Source of the DNA: Rathayibacter sp. VKM Ac-2759
GTDB lineage: Bacteria; Actinomycetota; Actinomycetes; Actinomycetales; Microbacteriaceae
Length of the DNA: 64,000 bases
Direction: 5' to 3'
Assembly (NCBI RefSeq): GCF_009834225.1
Contig: NZ_CP047176.1
Span: forward strand, 248,001 to 312,000
Below the pieces are notes generated by a model. That model saw only the letters and a list, made by a program, of their open reading frames with translations, had not been told where the DNA came from and did not search any database. The position numbers were made by a program, and so were the translations under genes. Within the stretch, counting starts at the first letter, position 1; every line of letters starts with the position of its first letter. Positions 51,581 to 59,864 of this stretch are shown one piece after another.

Positions 51581-53632
51581 GTGTCCTCCCTTCGTACCGC
51601 TCCGGCCTCCGCGCCGCCGGCCCGATCCCTCCTCCGCCGTGTCGCGGCTCTCGCCGTGGCGGTCGCCGTCGGCGCGGGTCTCGCCGTGGCCGGCTCCACC
51701 CCGGCCCAGGCCGACACCGCCGGCCGCTACCTCGTGACGGTCGACTCCACTGCGGTGTCGCAGCAGGTCGTCGCCGCCCTCGGCGTCACCGACCTCATCA
51801 CCTACGAGGGCGGCACCGCCGGCTTCACCGCGACCCTCACCTCCCGCCAGCAGGCCGCCCTCGAGGCCGACCCGCGCGTGATCGCGGTCGCGCCGGCCGA
51901 CGTCGTGTTCGAGGGCCAGGCGCAGGTCCTCCCCTCGCACGTGCTCGCGACCGAGGCCGACAAGGCCCCCGTCCGCGCCGGCGACGGCGTGACGAACTAC
52001 ACCGGTCCCGCCGTGGCGGTCATCGACTCGGGTGTGAACCCCAACAGCAACTACGACCTCCGCGAGCAGATCAACTGCTACGGCGCCGGCGACGCGAGCG
52101 ACACGAACGGGCACGGCACGGCCGTCTCCGGCTACATGGCCGCCATCGACGACGCCAACGGCACGGTGGGCATCGCCCCCGGTGCGCCGATCTACTCGGT
52201 CCGCGTGCTCGACGACAAGAACAAGGGAACCGCCGAGGGCATCGTCTGCGCGCTCGACTGGGTCTCGAAGAACGCGGCCTCGCGCAACATCAAGGTCGTC
52301 AACATGTCGCTCGCCACCGCGGGCACCGACGACGGCAACTGCGGCCGCTCGAACAACGACGTCATCCACCAGATGGTCTGCGAGCTCGAGGCCAAGGGCA
52401 TCACGATCGTCAGCTCGGCCGGCAACACGACCGGCGGCAAGGACCTGGCCGCGGCCATCCCCGCCGCGTACGACGAGGTGCTGACGGCGACCAACATCGC
52501 CAACTACGACGGCAAGCCCGGCGGACTCGCCGCCGCGCCGTGCGCCGGCGTCGACACCGCCGACGACACCACCGCGGGCAAGAGCAACTTCGCCGTCTCG
52601 GCCGCCGACCGCGCTCACACGGTCGCCGCTCCCGGCGTCTGCCCGTACACCACCAAGCTCGGCGGCTCCTACGCCTACGTCCAGTCCGGCACGAGCATGT
52701 CGGCCGCCGCGGTCAGCGGCGTCGTCCTCGACTGCCTGAGCTCCGGCGGATCCTGCGCCGGCAAGAGCCCCGCGCAGGTCCGCGCGCAGATCGTCGCGCA
52801 GGCGAAGGCCGGCGCCGAGCGCGGCCGCACCTTCGCGGGCGACCCGACCCGTCCGATCGCCGGCCGCTACTACGGCTACGCCGTGAGCACGCTGCCGACG
52901 AACGCCGCTCCGGAGCCCACCACCCCGCCGACGACGACGCCGACCACGCCTCCCACGACGCCCCCGGCGACGGACACCCAGAAGCCCACGGTCGCGATCA
53001 CCTCGCCCGCCTCGGGCACGACGGTCGCCGGCTCGTTCCGGCTCGTCGCCTCCGCGAGCGACAACGTCGGAGTGACCTCCGTGGTGTTCTACGCGGGAAC
53101 GACCAAGCTCGGCAACGGCACGGCGCAGTCCGACGGCTCGTGGGCGCTCACCACGAGCACCGCCGGCTACCCCTACGGCACCTACGCGGTGACCGCGCGG
53201 GCCCAGGACCAGGCGGGCAACGTCGCCACCAGTGCGGCGATCTCCCTCCGCGTGGCCGCCAGCTCGACGCCGGCGCCGACCACCAGCCCGACGGCGTCGC
53301 CGACCGCGACTCCGACGACGAGCCCGACGACGGCACCGGTGGACACCGAGAAGCCGACCGCCACCATCACCTCGCCCTCCTCGGGCACCACGGTGACCGG
53401 CTCCATCCGCCTGGTCGCCTCGGCGGACGACAACGTCGGAGTGACCTCCGTGGTGTTCTACGCGGGAACGACCAAGCTCGGCAACGGCGTGAAGCAGTCC
53501 AACGGGACGTGGGCGCTCTCGGCGAGCTCGGCCTCGTACCCGAACGGCACCTACCCGGTGACCGCGAGGGCGCAGGACAAGGCGGGGAACGTGGGCACCA
53601 GCGCCGCGATCTCCCTCCGCGTCGCCAACTAG
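51581..53632 (+). CDS. Secreted subtilisin-like serine protease with two Ig-like modules
   Basis: 683 residues. A signal peptide ends near STPAQADT. An I9-type propeptide (about 45-115, RYLVTVDSTAVSQQVVAALG) precedes the S8 domain with the triad Asp149 (AVIDSGVNPN), His178 (DTNGHGTAVSGY) and Ser372 (SGTSMSAAAVSG). After Thr/Pro-rich linkers come two Ig-like modules, about residues 467-565 and 585-683, each beginning KPT(V/A)(A/T)ITSP. They share a stretch of identical DNA. Extracellular protein degradation is the likely role. The GTG at 51581 has CGGAA just upstream and leads straight into the signal peptide. Confidence 0.93.
   Translation: MSSLRTAPASAPPARSLLRRVAALAVAVAVGAGLAVAGSTPAQADTAGRYLVTVDSTAVSQQVVAALGVTDLITYEGGTAGFTATLTSRQQAALEADPRVIAVAPADVVFEGQAQVLPSHVLATEADKAPVRAGDGVTNYTGPAVAVIDSGVNPNSNYDLREQINCYGAGDASDTNGHGTAVSGYMAAIDDANGTVGIAPGAPIYSVRVLDDKNKGTAEGIVCALDWVSKNAASRNIKVVNMSLATAGTDDGNCGRSNNDVIHQMVCELEAKGITIVSSAGNTTGGKDLAAAIPAAYDEVLTATNIANYDGKPGGLAAAPCAGVDTADDTTAGKSNFAVSAADRAHTVAAPGVCPYTTKLGGSYAYVQSGTSMSAAAVSGVVLDCLSSGGSCAGKSPAQVRAQIVAQAKAGAERGRTFAGDPTRPIAGRYYGYAVSTLPTNAAPEPTTPPTTTPTTPPTTPPATDTQKPTVAITSPASGTTVAGSFRLVASASDNVGVTSVVFYAGTTKLGNGTAQSDGSWALTTSTAGYPYGTYAVTARAQDQAGNVATSAAISLRVAASSTPAPTTSPTASPTATPTTSPTTAPVDTEKPTATITSPSSGTTVTGSIRLVASADDNVGVTSVVFYAGTTKLGNGVKQSNGTWALSASSASYPNGTYPVTARAQDKAGNVGTSAAISLRVAN
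53060..53488 (+). repeat. Two identical 60-bp segments in the protease Ig-like modules
   Basis: Bases 53060-53119 and 53429-53488 are identical, from GACAACGTCGGAGTGACC to GGCAACGGC, 369 bp apart. Identity at all wobble positions implies recent duplication or gene conversion between the modules. Confidence 0.9.
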
Positions 53633-53662
53633 GCGGTGTTCTTCTAGGACTGTGTTCTTTTA

Positions 53663-53729
53663 GGACAGACAGAAGGGGAGGAGCGGGGTGTGCCGGGTGC
53701 ACACCCCGCTCCTCCCCTTCCGTCTGTCC
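53663..53729. terminator. Very long perfect-stem hairpin after the protease gene
   Basis: The arms 53663-53692 and 53702-53729 (GGACAGAC...GAGCGGGGTGT against ACACCCCGCTC...GTCTGTCC) pair over about 29 bp with a single bulge and a nine-base loop. A shorter imperfect copy of the preceding TTCT(TTT)AGGAC sequence sits twice in front of it. The remaining gap to 53870 holds no gene. Confidence 0.8.
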
Positions 53730-53870
53730 CGCAACCCTTTCTGGAGGAGGGGGAGTGGGGGCGGCCTGCGGGTGAGGCGAGGGGGGTGGCGGGGACGGCT
53801 CGTGGATCGGGAAGCGCACGTCCCCCTTCGGGGGTCAACCGAAGGAGGGGGCCAGGGCAGAGGATGAGGC

Positions 53871-54866
53871 ATGTCCCGTCTGCGCTCCGATTCCGCCCGT
53901 GTCGTCCAGTACTCCCGCTTCGGCGGTGCTGACGTGCTCGAGATCGCGGAGGTCGAGAGGCCGAGCCCCGGGAGGGGCGAGGTGCTCGTCGAGGTCCTCG
54001 CGGCCGGGGTGAACCACATGGAGGCGTTCATCCGGCAGGGGATGTTCGACTCCGACCACTCCGCCGTCTTCCCGATGCGGCAGGGCACCGACCTCGCCGG
54101 CAGGGTCGTCGCGCTCGGTGAGGGCGTCCACGATCTCAAGCTCCGGAGCGAGGTCGTCGGCCACGCGCTCGTCGGCTCGCACGCGACCCACGTCGTCGTG
54201 CCGCGCGAGAACCTCGTGATCAAGCCGGCCTCCGTGAGCTGGGAGGTGGGCGGCGCGCTGTTCCTCGCGGGCGTCACCGCCTGGCGCGCCCTCGAGGCCA
54301 CCCGGGTGCGCGAGGGCGACACGGTCGTGGTGTCGGCCGCGGCCGGAGGCGTGGGGAGCCTCGAGATCCAGCTCGCGAAGCTCCGCGGAGCGACGGTGCT
54401 CGGCACGTGCGGTGAGCGCAACTTCGACTACCTCCGCCAGATCGGAGTGAAGCCGATCGTCTACGGCGACGGGATCGCCGACCGCATCCGCGCGGCCGCG
54501 CCCAACGGGGTGACGGTGTTCCTCGACAACTTCGGCGGCGACAACGCCGCGCTCGCCGAGGAGGTGGGCACCGAGCCCGGCCGCTTCCACTCGAGCGACG
54601 ACCGCAAGGAGATCGAGCTGCGCGCCGTGTGGCCCGACGCTGAGACCGCGCGGCGCGACACCGAGATCCTCGGCGAGCTCGTGGCGCTGGTCGGCGCGCA
54701 GAAGCTGCGGGTGCTCGTCTCGGGCTTCTACCCGTTCGACCACATCGAGGACGCCTTCGACGACCTCGAGAAGCGGCACTCGCGCGGCAAGATCGTGATC
54801 GGCATGAACCCGGTCGACTCCGCCCGGGTGACGAAGGCGCGCGACGTGCACGAGTCCCGCGCGTAG
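53871..54866 (+). CDS. Zinc-free medium-chain NADPH:quinone oxidoreductase-like protein
   Basis: 331 residues. GroES-like domain: VVQYSRFGGADVLEIAEVER, LVEVLAAGVNHMEAFIRQGM and GTDLAGRVVALGEGV. Rossmann domain: VVSAAAGGVGSLEIQLAKLRG with the AxxGxxG cofactor motif. The Cys/His zinc ligands of alcohol dehydrogenases are absent, as expected for quinone oxidoreductases. Probably reduces quinones or enones with NADPH. Followed by the antiporter gene on the same strand, 75 bp away. Confidence 0.88.
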   Translation: MSRLRSDSARVVQYSRFGGADVLEIAEVERPSPGRGEVLVEVLAAGVNHMEAFIRQGMFDSDHSAVFPMRQGTDLAGRVVALGEGVHDLKLRSEVVGHALVGSHATHVVVPRENLVIKPASVSWEVGGALFLAGVTAWRALEATRVREGDTVVVSAAAGGVGSLEIQLAKLRGATVLGTCGERNFDYLRQIGVKPIVYGDGIADRIRAAAPNGVTVFLDNFGGDNAALAEEVGTEPGRFHSSDDRKEIELRAVWPDAETARRDTEILGELVALVGAQKLRVLVSGFYPFDHIEDAFDDLEKRHSRGKIVIGMNPVDSARVTKARDVHESRA

Positions 54867-54941
54867 CGAACCCTCCGCAGCGCGCCCCGGCGCCGCCACA
54901 ATGGTCCCCGGAGGCGCGGTGCGCCGGGGAGGGGTGCCGTC

Positions 54942-56507
54942 GTGGAGGAGCCTGTCGTCGCGATCATCTGGATCGTCTCGTTCGTCGTGGTCACCGTCAT
55001 CGTGACGGGGCTCTCGGGGCGGGCGGGCTGGTCGGCTCCGGTCGCCCTGGTGCTCGTGGGGGCGCTGGCCTCCTTCGTCCCCGGGATCCCCGAGGTCGTC
55101 GTCGAGCCCGATGTGGTGCTCTACGGGATCCTGCCGCCGCTGCTGTACGCGGCGGCCATCCGCACCTCCGTCCTCGACGTCCGGGCCCGCGGCGACAGCA
55201 TCCTGCTGCTCTCGGTGGGACTCGTGGTGTTCACGGTGCTCGTCGTCGGCGCGGTGGCGTGGGCCGTCGTCCCGGCGATCTCGATCGCCGCGGCCCTCGC
55301 CTTCGGGGCGATCGTGGCGCCGACGGACGCGGTGGCGGTCACGGCGATCGCGGGGCGCCTCCGCCTGCCCCGCCGCATGCTCACCGTGCTCGAGGGCGAG
55401 AGCCTGCTCAACGACGCGACGGCGCTGGTCGCGCTGAACGCCTCCCTGCTCGCGATCGTGAGCACCGTCACCCCCGGCGGCATCGCCCTCGACTTCGTGC
55501 TCGCCGTCGTGGTCGGCGCGGGTGTCGGAGTGGTCGTGGCCCTCGTGCTCGGAGTCGTCCGCAAGCAGGTGCAGTCCTCGGTGCTCGACACGAGCGTCTC
55601 GCTGGTGACGCCCTACGTCGCGTTCATCCCGGCGCAGCTGCTGCACGGCTCGGGGGTGCTCGCGGTCGTCGTCGCCGGGCTGTTCCTGGGCTTCCGCTCG
55701 CCGGTGATCCAGTCGGCGCAGGCGCGCATCGCGGAGTCGCTCAACTGGCGCACGATCCAGTTCCTGCTCGAGAACGCGGTGTTCCTCTTCATCGGGCTGA
55801 GCCTCGCCTCGGTCGTCGAGGCCACGGCCGACTCGGGCATCGGGGTCTGGGAGACGGTGGGCATCAGCGCGGCGATCCTCGCGGCGCTGATCGGCAGCCG
55901 GGTGCTGTGGATGTGCATGACCACGATCCTGTTCCGGCACGGGCCGCGCAGGCTGCAGCAGCGGGGCTGGACGTGGCCGACCGCGATCGGCGTCTCGTTC
56001 GCGGGGATCCGCGGGGTCGTGACGCTCGCGGCCGCGTTCCTCCTACCCGAGGAGACGCCGCAGCGCGCGTTCCTGCAGTTCCTCGCCTTCGTGGTGGTCG
56101 CGGGCACGCTCGTGGAGGGCCTCGCCCTGCCGCGCCTCGTGCGCGCGCTCAGGCTGCCGCCTCCGAACGAGATGCAGGAGCACGTCGAGAAGCAGATGCT
56201 GCTGGCCGAGGCGCAGACCGCCGGGCTCGCGCGGCTCGATGCGGAGCCGCAGGACGGGATCGAGGAGCGGGTGCTCGACCGGCTGCGGCGGAACGCGACC
56301 TTCCTCGCCGATGCGCTCGAGAACCCGCCGGCCGACGGCGAGCCGCTCACCCGCTCGTACAACCGGCTGCGCCGCGTGATGATCGAGGCCGAGCGGGAGG
56401 CGGTGCTCAAGGCGCGCGCGGAGGGCCGCTACCAGGAGCCCGCGGTCGTCAGTGCGCTGGCGTTCCTCGACGTGGAGGAGGAGGCGCTGGCGGTCGGCCG
56501 GCAGTAG
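54942..56507 (+). CDS. CPA1-family Na+/H+ antiporter
   Basis: 521 residues. About twelve helices (residues 5-405), then a cytosolic tail with coiled-coil character (NEMQEHVEKQMLLAEAQTAG, RLRRVMIEAEREAVLKARAE). Ion-path motifs are AFGAIVAPTDAVAVTAIAG and LEGESLLNDATALVALNAS with the Asn-Asp pair, then SFAGIRGVVTLAAAF. Exports sodium or another monovalent cation in exchange for protons. The start is GTG at 54942. Everything downstream for 3.3 kb is decayed or foreign-looking. Confidence 0.93.
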   Translation: MEEPVVAIIWIVSFVVVTVIVTGLSGRAGWSAPVALVLVGALASFVPGIPEVVVEPDVVLYGILPPLLYAAAIRTSVLDVRARGDSILLLSVGLVVFTVLVVGAVAWAVVPAISIAAALAFGAIVAPTDAVAVTAIAGRLRLPRRMLTVLEGESLLNDATALVALNASLLAIVSTVTPGGIALDFVLAVVVGAGVGVVVALVLGVVRKQVQSSVLDTSVSLVTPYVAFIPAQLLHGSGVLAVVVAGLFLGFRSPVIQSAQARIAESLNWRTIQFLLENAVFLFIGLSLASVVEATADSGIGVWETVGISAAILAALIGSRVLWMCMTTILFRHGPRRLQQRGWTWPTAIGVSFAGIRGVVTLAAAFLLPEETPQRAFLQFLAFVVVAGTLVEGLALPRLVRALRLPPPNEMQEHVEKQMLLAEAQTAGLARLDAEPQDGIEERVLDRLRRNATFLADALENPPADGEPLTRSYNRLRRVMIEAEREAVLKARAEGRYQEPAVVSALAFLDVEEEALAVGRQ

Positions 56508-56512
56508 GGCAC

Positions 56513-57164
56513 GCCCGGTTCGACACCCACCGCCGCGACCTGCTCGCGTGCTGCTTACTCGCCACGGCCCTGGAAGAGCTGTCGGTCGCGGAGGCGCACC
56601 GGTGGGTGGCGAGCGAATCGCTGATGACGACCCTCGTGCGGATCGTGTGCCGCGCGGCCGAGAAGGCCGCGTACGCGACCACGCGTCGTCGGCTGCCGGC
56701 GCCGCTGGTCGTCGAGCTCGACGAGTGCGCGAACCTCGTGAAGTGGACGAGCTGCCCGAGCTGTTCTCCTACTACGGCTCCCTCGGCATGGTCGTCTCCG
56801 CTTACTTCCCGTTCATCTCCCAGGCCGAGAATCTGTTCGGCGAGACCCGGTTCGGGACCTTCTGGGACGCAGCGAACCCCGCCGTGTTCGGCGGTGGTTC
56901 GATAGACGAACGCTTCCTCGAGGGGATCTCGAAGATCCTCGGCGAGTACGACGAGGAGCCCCCGAGCGTCCCCTACGGTCACTTCGGCGCGTCGAGGTCG
57001 ACTCACCGGACCCGGCGCCGAGAGTGATGTCGGTGTCGGAGCTGTCCCAGATGGACCCGCGGCACGCGATCGTCCTCGGTGACAGCAACGCCCCCGTCCG
57101 CAGGCTCCCCTACTTCGAGGACAAGACTCTCCGCGAGCGCGTCACCGATGAGGCGACACGCTGA
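56513..57164 (+). pseudogene. Remnant of a conjugative coupling protein (TraG/TraD type, TraM-recognition domain)
   Basis: Three consecutive frames give one recognisable protein. The first, to about 56747, has RDLLACCLLATALEELSVAE and RAAEKAAYATTRRRLPAPLV then ELDECANLVKW. The second, about 56750-57018, has ELPELFSYYGSLGMVVSAYF and FGGGSIDERFLEGISKILGE. The third, to TGA at 57164, has MSVSELSQMDPRHAIVLGDS and RLPYFEDKTLRERVTDE. This is the C-terminal ATPase/TraM-recognition region of T4SS coupling proteins. One base is missing at about 56748 (NLVKW-T-ELPEL), there is a second frame change near 57018, and the N-terminal half is gone. It cannot be functional and marks a lost conjugative element. 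Confidence 0.8.
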
Positions 57165-57235
57165 TGGACGCCCTCGAGCCGAAGCTGCAGAACGAGTTCC
57201 TCGAGTGGGTGAGTCAGCGCCTAGGTGTAGCCGTC

Positions 57236-57520
57236 CCCCGCGGACACCTCGCGCGCAGCTCCTGCAGCTCGCGGTCGAAGCGAGCGGTGGCCGCAGCGAT
57301 CTCAGCGAAAGACACGAGTCGGTACGGCGCGGGCGGCCCGGTGAACTGCGATCATGCGCTGCATCCCGGCGGCATGGGCCGGATCCGAGGGTTCTTCCGG
57401 CATCCGGGCGACCTAGGCGGCAATGAGGCGAGTCGCCCTCTCGCGCACGATGTCGTACTCGACGACCGTGTCCTCTTCGACGGCAGCTGACCGCGTCGAC
57501 GTTCCGGTTGCCAGTGACAT
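57236..57520 (-). pseudogene. Probable antisense-strand gene remnant, unidentified
   Basis: On the minus strand a start at 57520 gives MSLATGTSTRSAAVEEDTVV, then EYDIVRERATRLIAA and a stop at 57413. In shifted frames the text continues plausibly as HAAGMQRMIAVHRAARAVP, then FAEIAAATARFDRELQELRA, to about 57240. The mixture of good codon use and frame breaks suggests a decayed gene of about 95 codons. I do not recognise the family. The plus strand also has a short frame from 57164 (MDALEPKLQNEFLEWV) overlapping the coupling-protein stop, perhaps the next transfer gene's beginning. Confidence 0.35.
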
Positions 57521-58306
57521 CTGCGCCTCATCTCTCGTACCTCACTCTTACCGCGCGAGCTCCACGAGCGGCCAGGTGGCGGGGACCGTTGCGTGTATCG
57601 GAGATGCCGTCGTCGTGGCCAGCTGTGGCCTCTGTCACGCTCGAGCGAGAGTGCTCTGCGTGATCAGGATCCCGCGCTGAACGCGAGAACTCGGCAGTTC
57701 CGTGGTCGAGACGTCCCTCTCAGATCGAGCAGAGCCGCACCAGGAACTCCGGCGGCCTGCCTCGGCCCAGGCGCACTGGACACCAGCGGCCCGGCCACGG
57801 CGCTGCTCTCGCCCTGCGCTCACTTCACTCCTCCGCGATATCGACACGATCACGTCGAACCTGCACGCTCCAGCGGCGGCTCGCCCTGGTACCGAAGTGA
57901 GACGCCGTAGACGTATCCGTTGGTACTGCTCAGATCAACGTGGCACAACGACGGGACGATTCGTATCGAACCAATTCATCGTCCCGTCGAATCCGCCTAC
58001 TCGACGGGACAGACGCCATCGAAGATGTTTGCCATCTTCAACTTTCGGACAACTTGGTCCGGTCGATGAGCTTTCAGTGAACGACGCGTACCGCGCCTCT
58101 CTAACGCTTCTGACTCCGTCCCCCTAATGGACACCCATTTTGGGGCGTATGGACAGCGAGACACTCTCGCTCAGGAAATTGCCAGCAAGCGTTTCGATCC
58201 CCGCGATAGCAGCGATGCGTCCAGTCGGATCAGACCACCGCTGTTGACGAGTCGCATCGCAAGAGAGCAGGCCAGTTGCCACAACAGGTTGATATGGGAG
58301 GGAATC
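57521..58306. other. 786-bp lower-GC stretch without a supportable gene
   Basis: Base composition is clearly less GC-rich than the flanking chromosome, and open frames are short with poor codon use. A small GAAGATG/CATCTTC hairpin is at 58021-58039. Probably the degenerated inside of the former mobile element, with the promoter of the small secreted protein at its right end. Confidence 0.5.
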
Positions 58307-58621
58307 ATGTCGAAAACTACAAAGTATGGAATCGGTGCAATCGCGGTGTTGTGTGCAGCATTAGTCGCACCGGTCTCGCAAGCGGATGACACAGTCGCAA
58401 ATACTGACGCGACGTCGTCCATTCGAGCCTGGTATCAGGAGCGGGGCGCATCCAGCGAAGTCATTGATGACCTCGTTGCAGAGTACCAGCGCGGTGAGAG
58501 CTGGGATTCGACTGGCGGAGAAGTCGAACCCGTCAGCAGCGAGACGAGTCGAATTGGAGACTACGAAGTCAACAGAACTCGACCGACTTCTGATGGACAT
58601 GGACATGGTGACCCCTCCTGA
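58307..58621 (+). CDS. Small secreted protein, 104 aa, of foreign composition
   Basis: MSKTTKYGIGAIAVLCAALV, then APVSQADDT, is a clear signal peptide with cleavage near VSQA. The mature part is about 78 residues and acidic (SSIRAWYQERGASSEVIDDL, VAEYQRGESWDSTGGEVEPV) and ends in a His/Gly tail, GHGHGDPS. GGGAGGG precedes the ATG by five bases. Codon use is far less GC3-biased than in its neighbours, which suggests transfer. The stop codon lies in the loop of a perfect terminator. No family recognised. Confidence 0.7.
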   Translation: MSKTTKYGIGAIAVLCAALVAPVSQADDTVANTDATSSIRAWYQERGASSEVIDDLVAEYQRGESWDSTGGEVEPVSSETSRIGDYEVNRTRPTSDGHGHGDPS

Positions 58622-58633
58622 GGAGGGGTCACC
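58607..58633. terminator. Perfect hairpin containing the stop codon of the small secreted protein gene
   Basis: GGTGACCCCTCC and GGAGGGGTCACC form a 12-bp stem with the 3-base loop TGA, which is the stop codon itself. It lies between two convergent genes and reaches into both coding ends, so it may act in both directions. Confidence 0.8.
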
Positions 58634-59108
58634 TGCTCTCTACAGACCGTTTCGCCCGGTGTTCGAGCCAGATGAGCATCACGCCGGCTATCAGAAGGAT
58701 GCCTCCGGTGAGGAGGGCTGACGTGCGCTCAAGCGCCACGATCTCGCCGAGAGCAGCAGCCCCTTCATCGGCGGCAGGCACGAGAAAAAGCTGAAGAACT
58801 TGACTGCCCTGCGCTGCGGAGAGCACCGCGACTACGACTCCAGCAGCAATCACTGTTCGACGCCGAGACGAGAAGCCGACATACGTGGTGATCGCCGCGG
58901 TAAGGAGAAAGGGTCCGGCGGGATAGTACACGAGGCTTGCCGGGAAGAATAGCGCGACCGCTGCCAGCGCAGACCGGAGGAACATCGGCCGGGAAAGTTT
59001 TCCCCAGGGATCGCGGTAGATCACGTAGGTCGCAAGCCAGGTCAGCACCGCGACCACCACCGGTATCGCGAAGTACACAAAACTGGAGAAACGGCCGATA
59101 AGTCCCAT
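58629..59108 (-). CDS. Membrane protein with about five helices, possibly missing its original start
   Basis: 159 residues from ATG 59108: MGLIGRFSSFVYFAIPVVVA, then VLTWLATYVIYRDPWGKLSR and further hydrophobic helices to LIAGVMLIWLEHRAKRSVES. The frame remains open for about 27 codons upstream and reads FLDARYRGVRNPRFKWSVSA without any start codon. That reads like protein rather than noise, so the true 5' end may have been lost. TTG 59114 and GTG 59111 are also possible starts. Codon use is atypical for this chromosome. Confidence 0.55.
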   Translation of the reverse strand: MGLIGRFSSFVYFAIPVVVAVLTWLATYVIYRDPWGKLSRPMFLRSALAAVALFFPASLVYYPAGPFLLTAAITTYVGFSSRRRTVIAAGVVVAVLSAAQGSQVLQLFLVPAADEGAAALGEIVALERTSALLTGGILLIAGVMLIWLEHRAKRSVESR

Positions 59109-59114
59109 CACCAA

Positions 59115-59798
59115 AATGACTGCGGCCGCCGAGACCGACCACTTGAAGCGCGGATTTCTTACTCCACGGTATCTTGCGTCGAGGAATTGAAATTCGAATC
59201 AGTCCGCCTACCTTCGTATTAGAGAATCCGCTCAGACTCAGTGATCGGACCGGTACATCGTACCGCAAGCCGAATATCCAAGGCGGAGCTCTCGAGTAGT
59301 GGGCAACCGAACGACTCTGCCAGCCAGATGGCCGCTTGGGAAAAGTTCATCAGGCCAGTACCGATTGTCTCGAAGCATCCGCGCTACTATTGGTCTCGCG
59401 CGAAGATGTGGCTAGCGCGATACCCGCCGCGGCGCGCTCGTCGAGGCGCGGATCAATCGGCGGGGTGACCGGGTGTCGCCGGCGAGTGCCGTCGCTCGGT
59501 GTGGGCAGCGAGAACAACTGAGTCCGGCGCGGTGCAGGGGGCGGAGTCGGACACGCTCGCTACGGCTATCCGCGGTCGGCCTAGCGGACACTTGAGCTGC
59601 CCACGATCGATTGCGCTTCAGGGTCTGGAACTCACTAGGGGCCGGACAATCGTCCATCGTCGCCCGCAGACACCCCAAGCGTGTGAGAAGGGGCCGCAAG
59701 CCCTTGGGCCGCGTTCCCGGCGACCCGATCTTGAACCACACGCAGGCGACCCCACTCAGCCTCGGTGGCGCCGATGTCGGATAGCCGTCAGGGGTAAA
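59115..59798. other. 684-bp stretch with no supportable gene
   Basis: Open frames on both strands here (for example 59412-59741 on the minus strand) have scrambled, Arg/Ser-rich translations and no ribosome sites. I see no transposase, integrase, tRNA or clear attachment site. Base composition returns to the chromosomal level around 59440, which may mark the right edge of the decayed island. Confidence 0.5.
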
Positions 59799-59810
59799 AT
59801 CCTATAGGAT
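59799..59810. promoter_or_regulatory. GntR-type operator-like palindrome before the kinase operon
   Basis: ATCCTATAGGAT is a perfect 12-bp inverted repeat, set in an AT-rich patch 54 bp before the kinase start. GntR/FadR-type repressors commonly bind short palindromes of this size, and the operon ends with such a regulator. The link is inferred. Confidence 0.5.
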
Positions 59811-59864
59811 CGATTCTGTGCCGCCGCGGGGCCGCACGACTCGATGATGAGGAGCACGACGAGC

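Noticed and set aside
58307..59114. Toxin-immunity or toxin-antitoxin pair
   Set aside because: A small secreted protein convergent with a membrane protein invites this idea, but the genes are tail-to-tail, share no operon and show no known toxin or immunity motif.
59412..59741. Open frame of 109 codons on the minus strand
   Set aside because: Arg/Ser-rich translation, no ribosome site, no recognisable motif, and located in decayed DNA.
59640..59790. tRNA 3' end or attachment site at the right edge of the island
   Set aside because: The GC-rich text (GGCCGCAAGCCCTTGGGCC and following) does not fold into a tRNA T-arm/acceptor, and I found no matching direct repeat near 56508.
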